A DNA stretch of 64,000 bases from Favolaschia claudopus. Lineage: Eukaryota > Basidiomycota > Agaricomycetes > Agaricales > Mycenaceae. The translations under genes and the position numbers were made by a program. The stretch lies in NCBI GenBank assembly GCA_037176885.1, contig JAWWNJ010000123.1:124001-188000 (forward strand). Reading direction: 5' to 3'. The notes below the pieces were generated by a model that saw only the letters and a list, made by a program, of their open reading frames with translations, was not told the DNA's origin and made no database searches. Positions 11,371 through 23,000 of the stretch are shown here, one piece after another. Position 1 is the stretch's first letter. Each line of letters starts with the position of its first letter.

Positions 11371-13885
11371 TGCAGGAGTGTCACACTAGAGAAAATTGAC
11401 GCCGCCCTAGAACAATGGGAACAGGGGCACCCCTCGATGGAGGGACGTCGCCTCATTGTGCTAATGGTAGTCGGCGGCATGACCCAATATCTAGCCAAAG
11501 TTCAAGGCATGCCCAAAGAAGTCGAAACGAAAATCGAGCGGCGAGTGCGAAGCTTCCTGTGGGGCGAAAAAAAAACGCCTGTTGGTTAACCAGGAGACGA
11601 TCTATGCCCCCTCTGATGTGGGTGGAAGAAATCTATTAGATATAATTGCCAGGAACGAAGCATTAACGATTACCTGGCTGAAATCTTACCTGAAATTCGG
11701 GACTGACCGCCCGCTGTGGGCGTTTGCCGGAAACGTAGTCGACAAGAACTTACGCCACAATGTTTTCCTACAATCCTGGACCAGCGCGAGAACCGAACTC
11801 CCGAAAGACCTGAACGACCTAATGAAAGTCGCACTTGAACGCGATGTTAAAATGGAAGGCCTGGCATTCTCCAGAGAGGTGATGCGCAGCCTTCCCATCT
11901 GGTACCACATAAGATCCACAGCAAAGAGAGGGATATTCAACCGCGGAACGCAAGTTGAATGCCTCAAACGGAGACATAAAGTACTGTACTAATTCGACCG
12001 GTTGTTCACTGGGTGTCACCCGTCACCCAAATTGTTCACTGGACAAGTTGTTCACAACACGTCAATCAAATCAAAATTACCATATAAGGTAGGCCGGCAT
12101 TGCTCGTCACATGCCGGCCGGAGATTTTTTTGATTTTCTTGCCCTTTTTGGGCCAAAAATCTCGGTGTCACCCGTCACTAAGTTCAAAAAGTTCAGTTCA
12201 CGACCGGCCGTCACGCATAACGTGAACAACTGGTCGAATTAGTACAGTAGTCTCGGTAGGCGAGGCCGAAGCCTTAGCAAGACGGCTAGACGTCCAAGGC
12301 CACCGAAGTCGCAGCGACTGCGTCTGCCAATCCTGCACGCTCACCAGAACTGTGTGCGCAGGTTGTAGCTCTCCCCATGCCTGCTTCACCAAAGCAAGAG
12401 CACTGCTGAACACACTACCTGAGTCGGAACCTGACAAATGGAATCCGTTAGTACCTCAACCAGAGGACTACGAAGGGGAAGCCGAACAAACCCTGCCCCA
12501 AACCGGAGAAAATCAGCAACTCTTCCCAGTCAAAATCACAGATGGGAGCGGCCTCACTGGTGCCTTCCGAATTTTCTGCGCAAAGCAATCGAGCAGCAAC
12601 ACTGCCCCAGACACACACATGGATCCAGAACCGGATGAGGAAGAGATTGTCGTCTACACCGATGGTTCTGCAACGCAAAACGGGGCGAATGAAACGGAAG
12701 CGGGCGCAGGAATATATTATGGCGCCAACGACAATAGAAACAGGGCGATCCGGGTTCCAACTGACCTTAACCCGTCGAACAACGTAGGAGAAATCCTAGC
12801 AATAAAAGAGGCAGTGGAGAACAACCCCAAAGACATACCCCTAAGGATTATAAGCGACTCAAAACAACCATTGATACACTCACCAAGAACCTTCAGAAAG
12901 CCGAAAACGACGGTTTTAGAACAGTCAAGAATGAAGCCTTGCTCCGAGTCACTGTTGCCAGGCTTCGAGAGAGGACAGCGCCGACAGTCCTTGAATGAGT
13001 CGAGGGGCACTCGGGCGTCGAAGGAAATGAAGAGGCGGATAGGCTGGCGGCCGAGGGCCGACAGAAACCCGAAAACTCAGATTTCATTGATATGCACATA
13101 CCCAACACCTACCTTCTCCCCGGAGCAAAACTAGACACTATGTCTCAATCCAAGGCCTACAAAATTATCAGGCAACATAAAATGAACACCGCAAAGTACC
13201 AAGAGGCGCTGGACAGACCCACAACCCAAAATATGGTGTACGCCCAAGACGCAGCAATGCTCGCAAACGGCGAGCCTCCGTCCGCAAAGCAAATCTGGAA
13301 ATCCACTAAACACAAGGATCTCAGCAGAAGCATTCGCATCTTCCTCAAGTCGGGGAATACTGGAAGAAGATCCCCGGCCACGAATACAAAGGCATCTGCA
13401 ATAAATGCGGAGTCGACGAATCAATGGACCATATCCTGACAAAGTGTCAAGAGAACGGCCAACAACAAATCTGGAACCTCGCATCGGACCTATGGCTCAG
13501 GAAAACCAAGCAACCTCTCCGCCCGCTAATAGGCAAAATTATGGCGTGCGCCCTCATCAAACGAGGCAGCAAACCCGGTACAACCGACAAAGGCACCTCT
13601 CGCCTCTACCGAATCCTTGTCTCGGAGTCTGCTCACCTCATATGGCAACTACGGAGTGAACGCCGCATTCAAGGCAAGGACCCCGCCTCGGAACGGGAAA
13701 TCAGCATGCGCTGGGCAAAAGCAATCAACCTACGGCTTGAGCTCGACAAAGAAATGGCGGATAAACATAAATGGGGCCGAAAGGCAACGCCTACAGTGGC
13801 TGCAGAAAACAATGCAACAAGGCGTTTCGAGTCATTGACGTGGTCTCTGGGCTCAAACAAAGTGCAGGACATGAAATCTGAGTGA
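11371..13885 (+). pseudogene. LINE ORF2 fragment with intact-looking RNase H
   Basis: The left end starts inside the post-RT region (GRRLIVLMVVGGMTQYLAKV), closely matching the 20-25 kb LINE (MVVGGRTQYLARVQGMPEEV). It continues through LLDIIARNEAL, a cysteine cluster (CVCQSC...CAGC...C) and an RNase H domain with VVYTDGSA, NNVGE and IISDSKQ carrying the D, E and D residues, followed by a VEGHSGVEGNEEADR stretch in another frame. It ends with a CNKCGVDESMDHILTKC finger. Breaks: a frameshift near 11580, the MITE insertion at 11984-12247, an RNase H frameshift near 12890-13000, and another near 13350. The endonuclease and RT core are missing. Confidence 0.85.
11984..12247. mobile_element. 264-bp TA-flanked MITE inside the LINE fragment
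   Basis: The terminal inverted repeats begin CTGTACTAATTCGACC and agree at 25 of 26 positions. TA duplications flank the element at 11982-11983 and 12248-12249. Removing it rejoins the LINE frame from ...CLKRRHK to VSVGEAEALARR. TA target and TIR type fit Tc1/mariner-derived MITEs. No ORF. Confidence 0.9.
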
Positions 13886-13912
13886 AATGAAAATTTTTGA
13901 GCGAACGACCCA

Positions 13913-13930
13913 ATTACCATATATGGTAAT
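13913..13930. other. 18-bp perfect palindrome
   Basis: ATTACCATATATGGTAAT is self-complementary and lies 28 bp after the LINE fragment's stop codon. A similar imperfect TTACCATATAAGGTA lies inside the 11984-12247 MITE. It may be a structure in the LINE 3' region. Confidence 0.5.
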
Positions 13931-14006
13931 CGAGCCACAGTGAATTTTTTCATGTGTTTTTTTACAGCGCGCTTTTCAGCGGTGAACCCTACAGGAAAAT
14001 AAGCAT

Positions 14007-14246
14007 CATAGGATGAAAGTACTCCTAAAGACGATCTCAGTCATATCTGACTTTAGTTAGTTTGCTGCCGATTTGAGCCCGTAATAGTTGCTGTAAGATG
14101 GCCATTTTGGCCTAAAAATGCCAGATTTATTCAAAAAATGACCAAAATGACCATCTTCAAGCAGCCATTGCGGGTCCAAAACTGTAGGAATCTAGGTAAA
14201 GTAACATATGACTGAGGTCGTATTTGCGAGTACTTTCGACCTATGA
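14007..14246. mobile_element. Foldback element with ~105-bp imperfect arms
   Basis: The left arm (from CATAGGATGAAAGTACTC) and right arm (reverse complement from CATAGGTCGAAAGTACTC) align over about 105 bases, including CTCAGTCATAT and GATGG(C/T)CATTTTGG(C/T)C, around a short centre. No coding capacity. No target duplication identified. Confidence 0.75.
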
Positions 14247-14449
14247 AGACCGTTTCTCGGTGGGGTGTATCACTGAAAAGTGCCCTGTTAATAAATCCCT
14301 TAAAAAATTCATTACACTCGAATTACTATATATGGTCATGGGGTAAGTTGCCTAAACAAGTCATTTCACCCGTATTCCATGTCCAGAACTTTGTTTGCAT
14401 CAAAAGACACACTGAATGCCCCAGAACCGCTTGGTGCAGTTTTAATGGC

Positions 14450-14660
14450 GGCCACTGTAAGTCCCTCGCTCTCCGAACATGGAGAGCGGTGCTGCTAAAC
14501 GAAGACACACTCCCTGACGACTGGATCGGGGAGTCCCAGGTTTTGGTGGGTATCGGCTAGTGACAATGACGGGTTGGCCTGCGCAATCCTGAGCCCCTGG
14601 CTGGAGCCCCACACGACGTGTCCGGTGCGCCGGATACAAGTGCAACAATGCATTTCCTGG
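14450..14660 (+). pseudogene. 3' terminal fragment of the 20-25 kb LINE family
   Basis: The frame ends with RTWRAVLLNEDTLPDDW...VLVGIG, matching the last residues of the full LINE at 25.5 kb (RTWSGLLVDEDSLPDDW...GRTGIG). The 3' UTR motif GGCTGGAGCCCCACAC also follows both stops. This is a separate, severely 5'-truncated copy, not the end of the 11.4-13.9 kb fragment, whose C terminus is of another subtype. Confidence 0.8.
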
Positions 14661-16160
14661 GGGTGGGAAGTGTCCGCGGGGTTTCTTCTGTTTTTTCCCC
14701 GCTCCTAAATTACGGGCATTTTGACGTGTCGATCGTTCTCTTGTGATCCACCTCGGTGGTGAAGAGATAGCACAAAGTAATTTGATTACATCGTGCTACT
14801 GTTGATGCCATATCGTTCCACATAAAAAGACACTACGGGACCGCAGGGAATCCAGCAACAAAATTCGCAAAAAATTTGAACCAGGGTTTGGCCGGAGCCC
14901 CGACAAGCTGCGCGAGCTGGCCCTGCCGAAGGCGGGGTGCTTAAGCTTGTAAAAGTTAGTCCCAATCCATATGTAAGTTAGTATAGCAACACGGACTGGA
15001 CAGCTTCGGTTAGGCTGCCCGGCACAACTGCCGAGCTGATCGGTGTGATCGATTGGCCGTTTGGGATGCCAGGACCCCGAAGCCCACCTCTCAAGCCACC
15101 ATGTGCGTATCGAGTATTGAATGCATAAATCCAGGCCACGCGTCCGCACGTAAGAAATCCCGCGCAATAGATACCTATAACCTTCAATAATCAGGCAAAT
15201 TGCTCATGAATTGAAGTTAATTCAACCCCCGACACAAAATACTCGCACTGAATCCAACAGAAACCAATTTCCATCCACAACAGTGAGTTTCACCATCGCA
15301 TTGGCCCCAAGCTCGGCTTGATAGAACTTGAAGGACTCGGGTCTCAGAGACTGTGTTTCCCCGCTCTGTTACATTGACACTGATTGATTAAGTACATTTC
15401 AATGAGGTTTGAGCGCAAATTTGAGCATTTAATGGAATTTCCCCGAGACGTGTCAGCCAGGAACGAATATTCGAAAGTTGACTTGACGCTAAATGATGCA
15501 ATCATGGGAGATTCCCACGGTTCAACCTGTCCGCGCCGGTGTGGTTAGTGAAGCCAATTCAGTGAAAGTATGAGAGTGAGAAGGGAGAAGTATATAGCTG
15601 ATATTGAGAGAACAAGATAGAGGTGGGTATATGACGGTAATTCAGATCTTCAATGTGAACAGTATAGCTGTGTCACAATGTTTGACGGGCTGAATGACCT
15701 GGGGGGAGAAGAGCCGGAGCACCGAGTGGACTAATGGAATAGAACGAGTGAAGAGAGCACCAAAGAGCAGCAAGCAGATGTTTGGCAGCGCGGCAGCTAG
15801 TATTTTCCGTGTTGGGTTGCGCCTGATAGAGCTTCAAGTTCGGCCGAATCAGGCTGGTGCTACTTAGATCTAGTTCAACGGAAAACACAAATTCAAACAA
15901 TGATAGAGCTTACAAGTACTTGACCACCAGAAAGGACAGAAACTAAGCAAGAATACGGTGCCCGTGCCCGCGAAACAACCACCCCGAAGAGATTGTTACA
16001 GGACACTACAGACTCTCAAACTGCCAGTGTCTCAATTCTCGGGTCCACATTGATTTGAATTAAATTTTTCCTTGTTCCACTGCATGAGACGACCTTGTTG
16101 TGGGATTTTCGGTTGTCAAAGAGCCCTGTGTCTGATCGGCCACGATCGCTAGCGCTCACC
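14661..16160. other. Intergenic, no recognisable gene
   Basis: Only short ORFs on both strands. No domain, splice pattern, RNA gene or clear repeat could be supported. Confidence 0.4.
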
Positions 16161-17236
16161 GGTCACCCCCAGTGCAAATCCCGTATGCCGATGATTGCCG
16201 AGAGTTGCCCGAAACTGCCCACTGAAAAGATGGCAATTCTGGGGGCGGCAAAATGAGCCTATAGCAATTCGCAATTGTGCCGCGAGTTGCTCAAAGTTGC
16301 CCATTTTGTGCTGCAGCCTGCCGTTGGTTGCTCATAATTGCCCTGCTTATTATTTTGCTTTATTTCGATAAAATTCATATTATTCAAGCTACTACTACAC
16401 AACGAAGTCAGAAAATAATGAAGTCCGCGATACATACGGATCCCGATTCCCCAATGCGACTTCTCCGCCAACTCCACCAAGCGAGCGAAACTTCTCCGGC
16501 CCACCCCACCTCATACCAGCAAGTCACAGCTATCTAGCTAGAAACAAGTGAATAAGACGCATAGTGCAGCAAACTCAAGCTTACCTGTGGGACCACGGAC
16601 TCCGTTTCTGAGCATGAGCCGAACGGTCTGCATCTGTCTGCATGCGAATGCGAAATTAGCTAGAGATGGGCGGCGCCACGGAGGACTTACGCGCTACAAG
16701 CGTCTAGAAGACATACTGTATCTGAATCATCTGTTCGGAACGAAGATTAATAACAGAAATTAATAGACATACAATGGTTCCTTTTAATGAGCGATGATTA
16801 CATGCTGTGAGTGGATGATACAATGAGCCATATGAAGGAGAAAGAACATGCGTACAACGGACTCACTAACAATACGACGCGTTTGAGGTAAGTGAGGCGA
16901 TGAAGACACGACTGTGCGCACTGTGCGCGAATGTAAATGACCTGGAAACAGCAGATACACGGTACACGCACCTAATCCGGCACGTTTGTCTGAAAGCAAA
17001 GGGTATTAAAATGAGCGAGACGCCGTTGAGCTTGGTACACACGCACCTGAAAAGGAGGATTTCGCGACCTGTTAGGTTAGCCCAACATTGCACGCCAGGT
17101 CCATGGACCTGGAGAGGTCCGTAGATGATGCCGGTGAACGGTGATTCCGGATCTGGGCGCTGCGGGTCGTGCTGCCCTGATTCATGTAGAGGAATGGAAG
17201 GATGGGTTAAGATAGGCGTCACGCCAATCCGGCACC
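16161..17236. repeat. Dispersed repeat family, longer copy
   Basis: Two blocks are shared, in the same order but opposite orientation, with 26445-26854. One is GTATGCCGA(T/G)GATTGCCGAGAGTTGCCC and its flank (16161-16210 versus 26805-26854). The other is TTAAGATAGGCGTCACGCC followed by ATCCGGCACC (17207-17236 versus 26445-26474, one difference). The ~1.08 kb here versus 0.41 kb there suggests a deletion derivative. No coding sequence and no terminal inverted repeats seen. Confidence 0.6.
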
Positions 17237-18170
17237 TGGTTATGTAAGCCGAAACATCACGTCAACAAAATGCTTATAAGTCTGGCCACAACACCATACT
17301 TATTGACAAATGTAAGACCACCAAACTGTAGCTAATAGGCATATCTATGATTCGATGGAGCAGATTTGGCCAATATTTCCTTGTTGGAAAGATACAAGGT
17401 GATCTTTCCAAAAAAGGCAAACCATTATGAAAAGCTTCCAAACTCATTTTCGACGCGTTTGAGCGCATCTTGCGAAAAAATTTTGGGGGGCTCCTTGATC
17501 CGCTACCACCACCACCTCACATTTTCCCACGCCGTGCTTGTGTCGACGGCGGGGCAAAACCGAGGTTGGGGATGGTTGCGGGGGTCGGGGAGGGTCTTGC
17601 AGCCAGGGTTTGTGCCCAGGGTCTACCCCGCCCACGTTGCCTACGTGCAACACCGCTGAAGGCGGTATTGGTCGTTGTGGACCCATCTTGCTTATTTTTG
17701 AAATTAGTGCCTTTTAGTTTGCAGTCCTGTGCGCTCCTCTGAGGAGCAGTGACATGGCTCGGGCGCTGTGAGGATTGTTTGGAATATCCCATGTTGTTTT
17801 CCGTCTTTGTGCACGACAACGAAACCACAGCGTCGAAGTCTGATGACTTTTTTGACTTTTTGATTGAAGGCTATAACGTAAGTGGCGGCCACGTCTTGGC
17901 TTTCGCCTTCACCCTGGTTTTCTCACTGCGCACGGCGGCTGAATTGAGCCCGACATCGAAACCAACGACGAGCCTCCCCGCTGGAAACGGCTATCTGACT
18001 CTCGCTTTGCCTGCCCTCCCGCCGTCGACGAGCTGGTGGGCTAGTCTCAGAGCAAGACAGTTTCCGCGAGACTGATATCCGCAAAACATTCCTCAAACCT
18101 CCGCGAGACATACGCCATCCGCGAAACCTATGGAGTTTTGGAACCTAAGGCGTCATAGAGGCTCACCTGT
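17237..18170. other. Region upstream of the LINE ORF1, no supported gene
   Basis: GC-rich from about 17480, with a 108-codon plus-strand ORF at 17749-18075 that has no recognisable feature. Part may be the LINE 5' UTR. The element's 5' boundary could not be placed. Confidence 0.35.
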
Positions 18171-18180
18171 TTATAAATAC
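18171..18180 (+). promoter_or_regulatory. TATA-like box before the LINE ORF1
   Basis: TTATAAATAC lies 21 bp upstream of the ORF1 ATG. The short distance implies a very short leader, or a downstream internal promoter of LINE type. Confidence 0.35.
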
Positions 18181-18200
18181 GGGTTCGCCTTCTCATCGTC

Positions 18201-19723
18201 ATGTCTTCTCCCAAGGGTGAGGTCTCGCCCGACGTTCGCAATTACTTCTCTCCAAACACAAGTTCTGTACTTGACGTTGTGTCCCACCGCCTTCACCAGT
18301 TACCTTTGTCCTCGCATTCGCTCAAACGGCAACCTTCGACCGACGGCCCGGAACCTAGAAACAAAATTGCGAAGATGGGTGACGTGAATATGCTCGATAA
18401 TGTGCGTGTCGGTCTTTGTTTTTCGGGCCTGGCTTTCTCTCATTTCCAGTCAGCTCCATAAGCATCTCGTCTCGATTGCGTCCAGCACCTATTCGGTCCT
18501 CGGCTGGGCTGCAGAACATATCAAGTTCAACCAGACTGATGAAGTCGTGAGATACATTGAGAAAAATGACGGTGCGTCTCCTTGTCGTTGATTATTGAAT
18601 TTAAATTCCTAATATACTTCGGAAGCCGATTCGGTGGCGGTAGTTATTCTCGCATCCGACTTCCACGTTCGCACCGAGGGACCCGCCGCGATTAAAGAGA
18701 TCTTCGACAACCACCATGTGCCCGACTCCCGCGACATCGATATTATCCCTCCGATCCCCAAGGTGGACCAGGCAAACCCCAACCAGCTTCCTCTAGTGAT
18801 GCCGTGGGCTCACATCGCAAAGAAGTGCCCCGCAGCTTTCAGGGAATATATTCAGAAGAATCCGATCTTCCATGGCAGGTGCGTGCTGCACATTGCTGAC
18901 TTCCTCCTTCTATATTGACAACCCTGTCTTCTGCTTCCTTCTTTTCCGCAGATATTTGGGCACGCCTATCTCCTTCTACTGCTTGCCCGCCGCCCCGGAG
19001 GCTCCTCCCCTCGTCCTAGTCTACTCCGGTATCTCGAACAACGCGCCTTTCGTAACAATTCGCGATGCTTTCTTGGCAACCCTCAAACGCGACGCGCAGG
19101 TCTGCGCGTTGGTGGGCGCATGCCACGGAAATATCCAGGACACAGACGATGCCGAACTTATTCTCGATGTCCTCCTCGATTCTGCGGACTTTTCGTTCAT
19201 CAAAGCGCACCGTAGGGGCCATCACCGCACACCTGTCACCGTCACCCTCGTCCGCATCATCCTGCCAGCATTCGCAGCGTCCCATCAAGTCAACCAGCAG
19301 CTCGTACGCCACCTCATGTCCCCCGCCTTCTCCTTCCACGTCCCTATGCGCGGTGTCGGCACCCCTTGGCTCGGGCCCAATCCCGCTTTCCCGAAACTCA
19401 TGGCGTGCAAAGAGTGTTACAGTTCCGCCCATTACCTAGAGGACTGTCCGATTGTCAAATCACCCGAGTATCGCGCCGCCCATGGTCTAGCGGACGAACC
19501 TGGTGACGACAACAGCCCTGATGCGCCCTCTTCGCTCACCATCAGTCTGGACGCACCGACTCCCGCCAACGGGGCCGGGGGAAATGGCTTCAACAACAAT
19601 CGTGGTCGTGGCAATGGAGGCTTCTCCCATGGTAATCGCGCCGGTGGTTCTTACGGCCGTTATGGTGGAAATAACCGCGGTAATGGGAATGGTCGCGGTG
19701 GTGGGAGATTCGCCTTCGATTAG
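18201..19723 (+). CDS. LINE ORF1: gag-like RNA-binding protein with CCHC knuckle
   Basis: Four exons (18201-18401, 18454-18571, 18626-18878, 18952-19723) sum to 448 codons in one frame. All three introns (52, 54 and 73 bp) begin GTGCGT. The N terminus is Ser/Pro-rich. The middle (SVAVVILASDFHVRTEGP to PIFHGRYLGTPISFYCLP) resembles fungal LINE ORF1 proteins. A zinc knuckle CKECYSSAHYLEDC (C-x2-C-x4-H-x4-C) follows, then an RGG/Gly-Asn-rich tail, both typical of nucleic-acid chaperones that coat the LINE RNA. Introns in a retrotransposon ORF are unusual. The alternative is a host gene next to the LINE. Confidence 0.75.
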
Positions 19724-20063
19724 GTGTGTTCGGTGTGCACACCGTCTCTAACTCACTAATCATGGCGCAGGATTATTCCGGTTTTCCGTCCGAAATTGAC
19801 TATAGCCTGTTCGTCAACTTTTGTACTTGTACCGTGACTGCATACTTTGAAAATACGCCGTTTCTGTGGCCTTCCTTTTGTACAATACTTGCGCAGTGTG
19901 TAATTGCAGTTTGTGAATAACAAATCTGTGCAGCTTTTTCTTGTGCGCTCGAAGATCAGGTTATGTGGACTTGATCCTTCGCTCATGTACACTTGAGCAT
20001 ATCAATCAATTATGTCGTGGAGTGCTTCGGTTATGGACGGCGGTCTTGAAACGTACCTCAACT

Positions 20064-23000
20064 ATGCAACACATCGAAGAAGAAAACCAAATGAGTACCG
20101 AGGGCCCTTCTGGTACACGGGAGGGCTTCGGGGACATGGTACATCCCTCTCGTCTGTGCCTGCCGGCAGCGAGTCAACAGAGTGAAATCAGCAGGAGTCG
20201 GGGTGAACCGGGGCCTAGCCCCGACTATCCACCACGCGGCCCCTCCTGTGATAGCTTCTGTGCTCTGGCTGTTACAGCAGCGGGCGAAGGGCACAAATCC
20301 AGTCCCTCTCTGTTCGCGTCCGTTTCACAGAACGGCAATTCGCCGTGGCTACTACCTGTAGCCACGACGAGTGGCGGGCTTGGAAACGCGTCGCAAGACG
20401 TCCTCTCGGACGTGGCTCAATCTCAAACGGTGAATTCTCTCGGAGTGGGAGAGGGACTTCAACACTCAGCTCATCCAACGAGCGGTAATGCACAGGAATT
20501 AAACCACGTTGAAAATACGAACCTGGCAGAAGAATTTAACCAACAATCCCCTGCGCTAAATAGCGCCCAGTCCCCAGAAACCTGGGAGGAAATAAATCGT
20601 GAGATTCGGAAAAGAAATAAGGCGCCGACCGCACTAAAAACAGGCAAATCGACGCGTTCCACACTTGCCATTGCGTCCTTGAATATAAATGGGCGCGAAC
20701 GAAGCAGGTCGTTACACAACAAAGATCATAAGTTTAACTTCATCAAGCAATTGATGGATGAAGAAGAAATTGCGGTATTGGCATTGCAAGAAACACACCT
20801 TGATGACATCGGTGCTTGCCAATTTGTAAATGTTTTCCAACGTTGGTTCAAGCTCGTGAATTACGCTCATGCCACAAAACCAAGCTCAACAGCGGGAGTA
20901 AGTTTCCTTCTCAACAAAAAATTCATCGATACTGAAAATTATACCGAATTCCCGCTGGTTGCGGGTAGAGCGCTTTTGATCTCCGTGCCGTGGCACCATG
21001 GGGAGGTGCGGAATTTCCTGAACATATACGCACCCAACACCCGTGAGGAGCGAATGTTACTCTGGGATCAATTATGGGCGATGTGGAGAGATAATCCTCT
21101 TCTCCCGTTGCCGACTGACATATTGGGCGATTGGAACTTTGTTGAGGACCAGATTGACCGCGCTGCGGGGGGAGAACCGGCCGTCCCTTCCAGTTTTGCA
21201 AAACTGAAGTCGTTATTCATGATGGAAGATGGATGGCGCTCTACGTTTCCGGATACTAGGGACTACACCTGTGTTCAACATCGAAAAGACCCGGTAACCG
21301 GGATAGTGCATACCTCGTACGCTAGGTTAGACAGACACTACGTCCGAAGTTCGGACGTCGGTAGTTATCGGAACTGGCAAATCAAACACTGTGCAGTCAA
21401 GACTGACCACCGGCTGATTGTGACCGAAATTGTTTGCAGGGAGGAAGAGCAAAATGGGAAAGGAAGGTGGAGCATGCCACTGTACCTTTTGAAAACACCA
21501 AAATTTATGAAAAAGGTGTACGCGTTGAATGAGAAATTGAAGGAGGATGTCGAAAGACTGGAATGCATTGATCCAACAGCGGATTTCAACCTGCAAAGTG
21601 TGTGGGCTAAGTACAAAGTGGACCTGACCAAGTGGGGAAAGCACTGCTCCCGCTTTATAGACGACGACGAGAAAGATATTCGGACGTGGAAAACACAGCT
21701 TCGTTTGGTGATTCATGACGAAGATTTACCGCTTGATGAACGATGGGCCGCTATTCAAAAGCTTGAAGAGAAAATTGACTTGAGGGTCAAAGAGAAAGCG
21801 GAAAAAAAGAAAGAGACTCGTGCGGCGCGTTACGATGCCGAGGGAGAGTCTCTAGCCAGCTCCCGGTGGTGCGACTCTGCAAAGGGGTACAAGATGAGAG
21901 AATCAATAGACGAATTTAGAATTGGCCAAGATCCAACAGTAGTGCCCCCTCGGTTTGAAACCAACTCGAAGAAAATGGCGGCAATGGCAACTGAGTATCA
22001 TGACTCTATTCAAACTCGGGATCTGCCGGACGAGTACGGCAGAATTCTCGCCACGGAAACGGTGCTTGAAAAATGCAACGTACATCTTTCCGAGGCCGAG
22101 TACATGGATATGGACAAGGAATTTTCCGAAATCGATATCCGGGAAGCGCTGCGATTCTCGAAGAACAGCAAGGCTCCCGGCCTAGATGGCATTCCGTATG
22201 AATTTTTTAAACACTGGGACCTGCTTTACTTACAGTCCCGTCGCAACGAAGGTAATTTGCTGAACATATTGAATGTATTGAGATTGCTCTACGCTGACAT
22301 TCGCAAAAATGGAATTATGGAGGATACAAAATTCAACTGGGGTTGGTTATGCCCATTCTACAAAAAAGGCGACAAATCATTGGTTGCAAACTACAGGCCA
22401 ATCACGCTACTGAACACCGATTACAAATTAATGACGAAGACATATTCCCTACGACTTATGAAGGTCGCCCCAACCGTTGTCCATCCGGACCAAGCAGGCT
22501 TTATGACCGGGCGAAGAATAGAGGACCAGGTTAAACTGACTAAATTCCTCCTCAATTACGCTGAAGCGGCTCAAGAGGATGGGGTTATCGTCGCGTTGGA
22601 CCAAGAAAAGGCATACGACAGAATTAATCATGATTATTTACTGAGGGTGCTTGAACACATGCGCTTTCCTCCGAGCTTCCAAAAAATTGTTCAAGAGCTT
22701 TATTCCAAGGCCAAAACGATGGTCTTAATAAATGGTGAATTCGGCGAACCTTATATAGTAACGCGGGGTGTCAGACAAGGCGACCCGCTTTCATGCTTGC
22801 TTTTCAATTTAGCGATCGAACCACTCGCATGCTTGATCCGTGCGTCTGAGTTGAAAGGAATAAAAATCCCCGGGTTAGATTCAGACCACGAGCTGATCAT
22901 CTCGCTTTTTGCGGATGACACAACCATCTTTCTTTCCTGTGAAAACTCGATGGCCGAGCTATGGGCGGTACTTGACCTTTGGTGTGCCGCTTCAACAGCA

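Noticed and set aside
13913..13930. Transcription terminator hairpin
   Set aside because: Intrinsic terminators do not apply to nuclear Pol II genes, and the palindrome has no loop or T-run.
14460..14560. C terminus of the LINE fragment at 11371-13885
   Set aside because: That fragment has its own different C terminus and stop at 13885; this piece matches the 20-25 kb LINE subtype.
17749..18075. 108-codon ORF upstream of LINE ORF1
   Set aside because: No similarity to ORF1 proteins and no splice link to it; may be 5' UTR.
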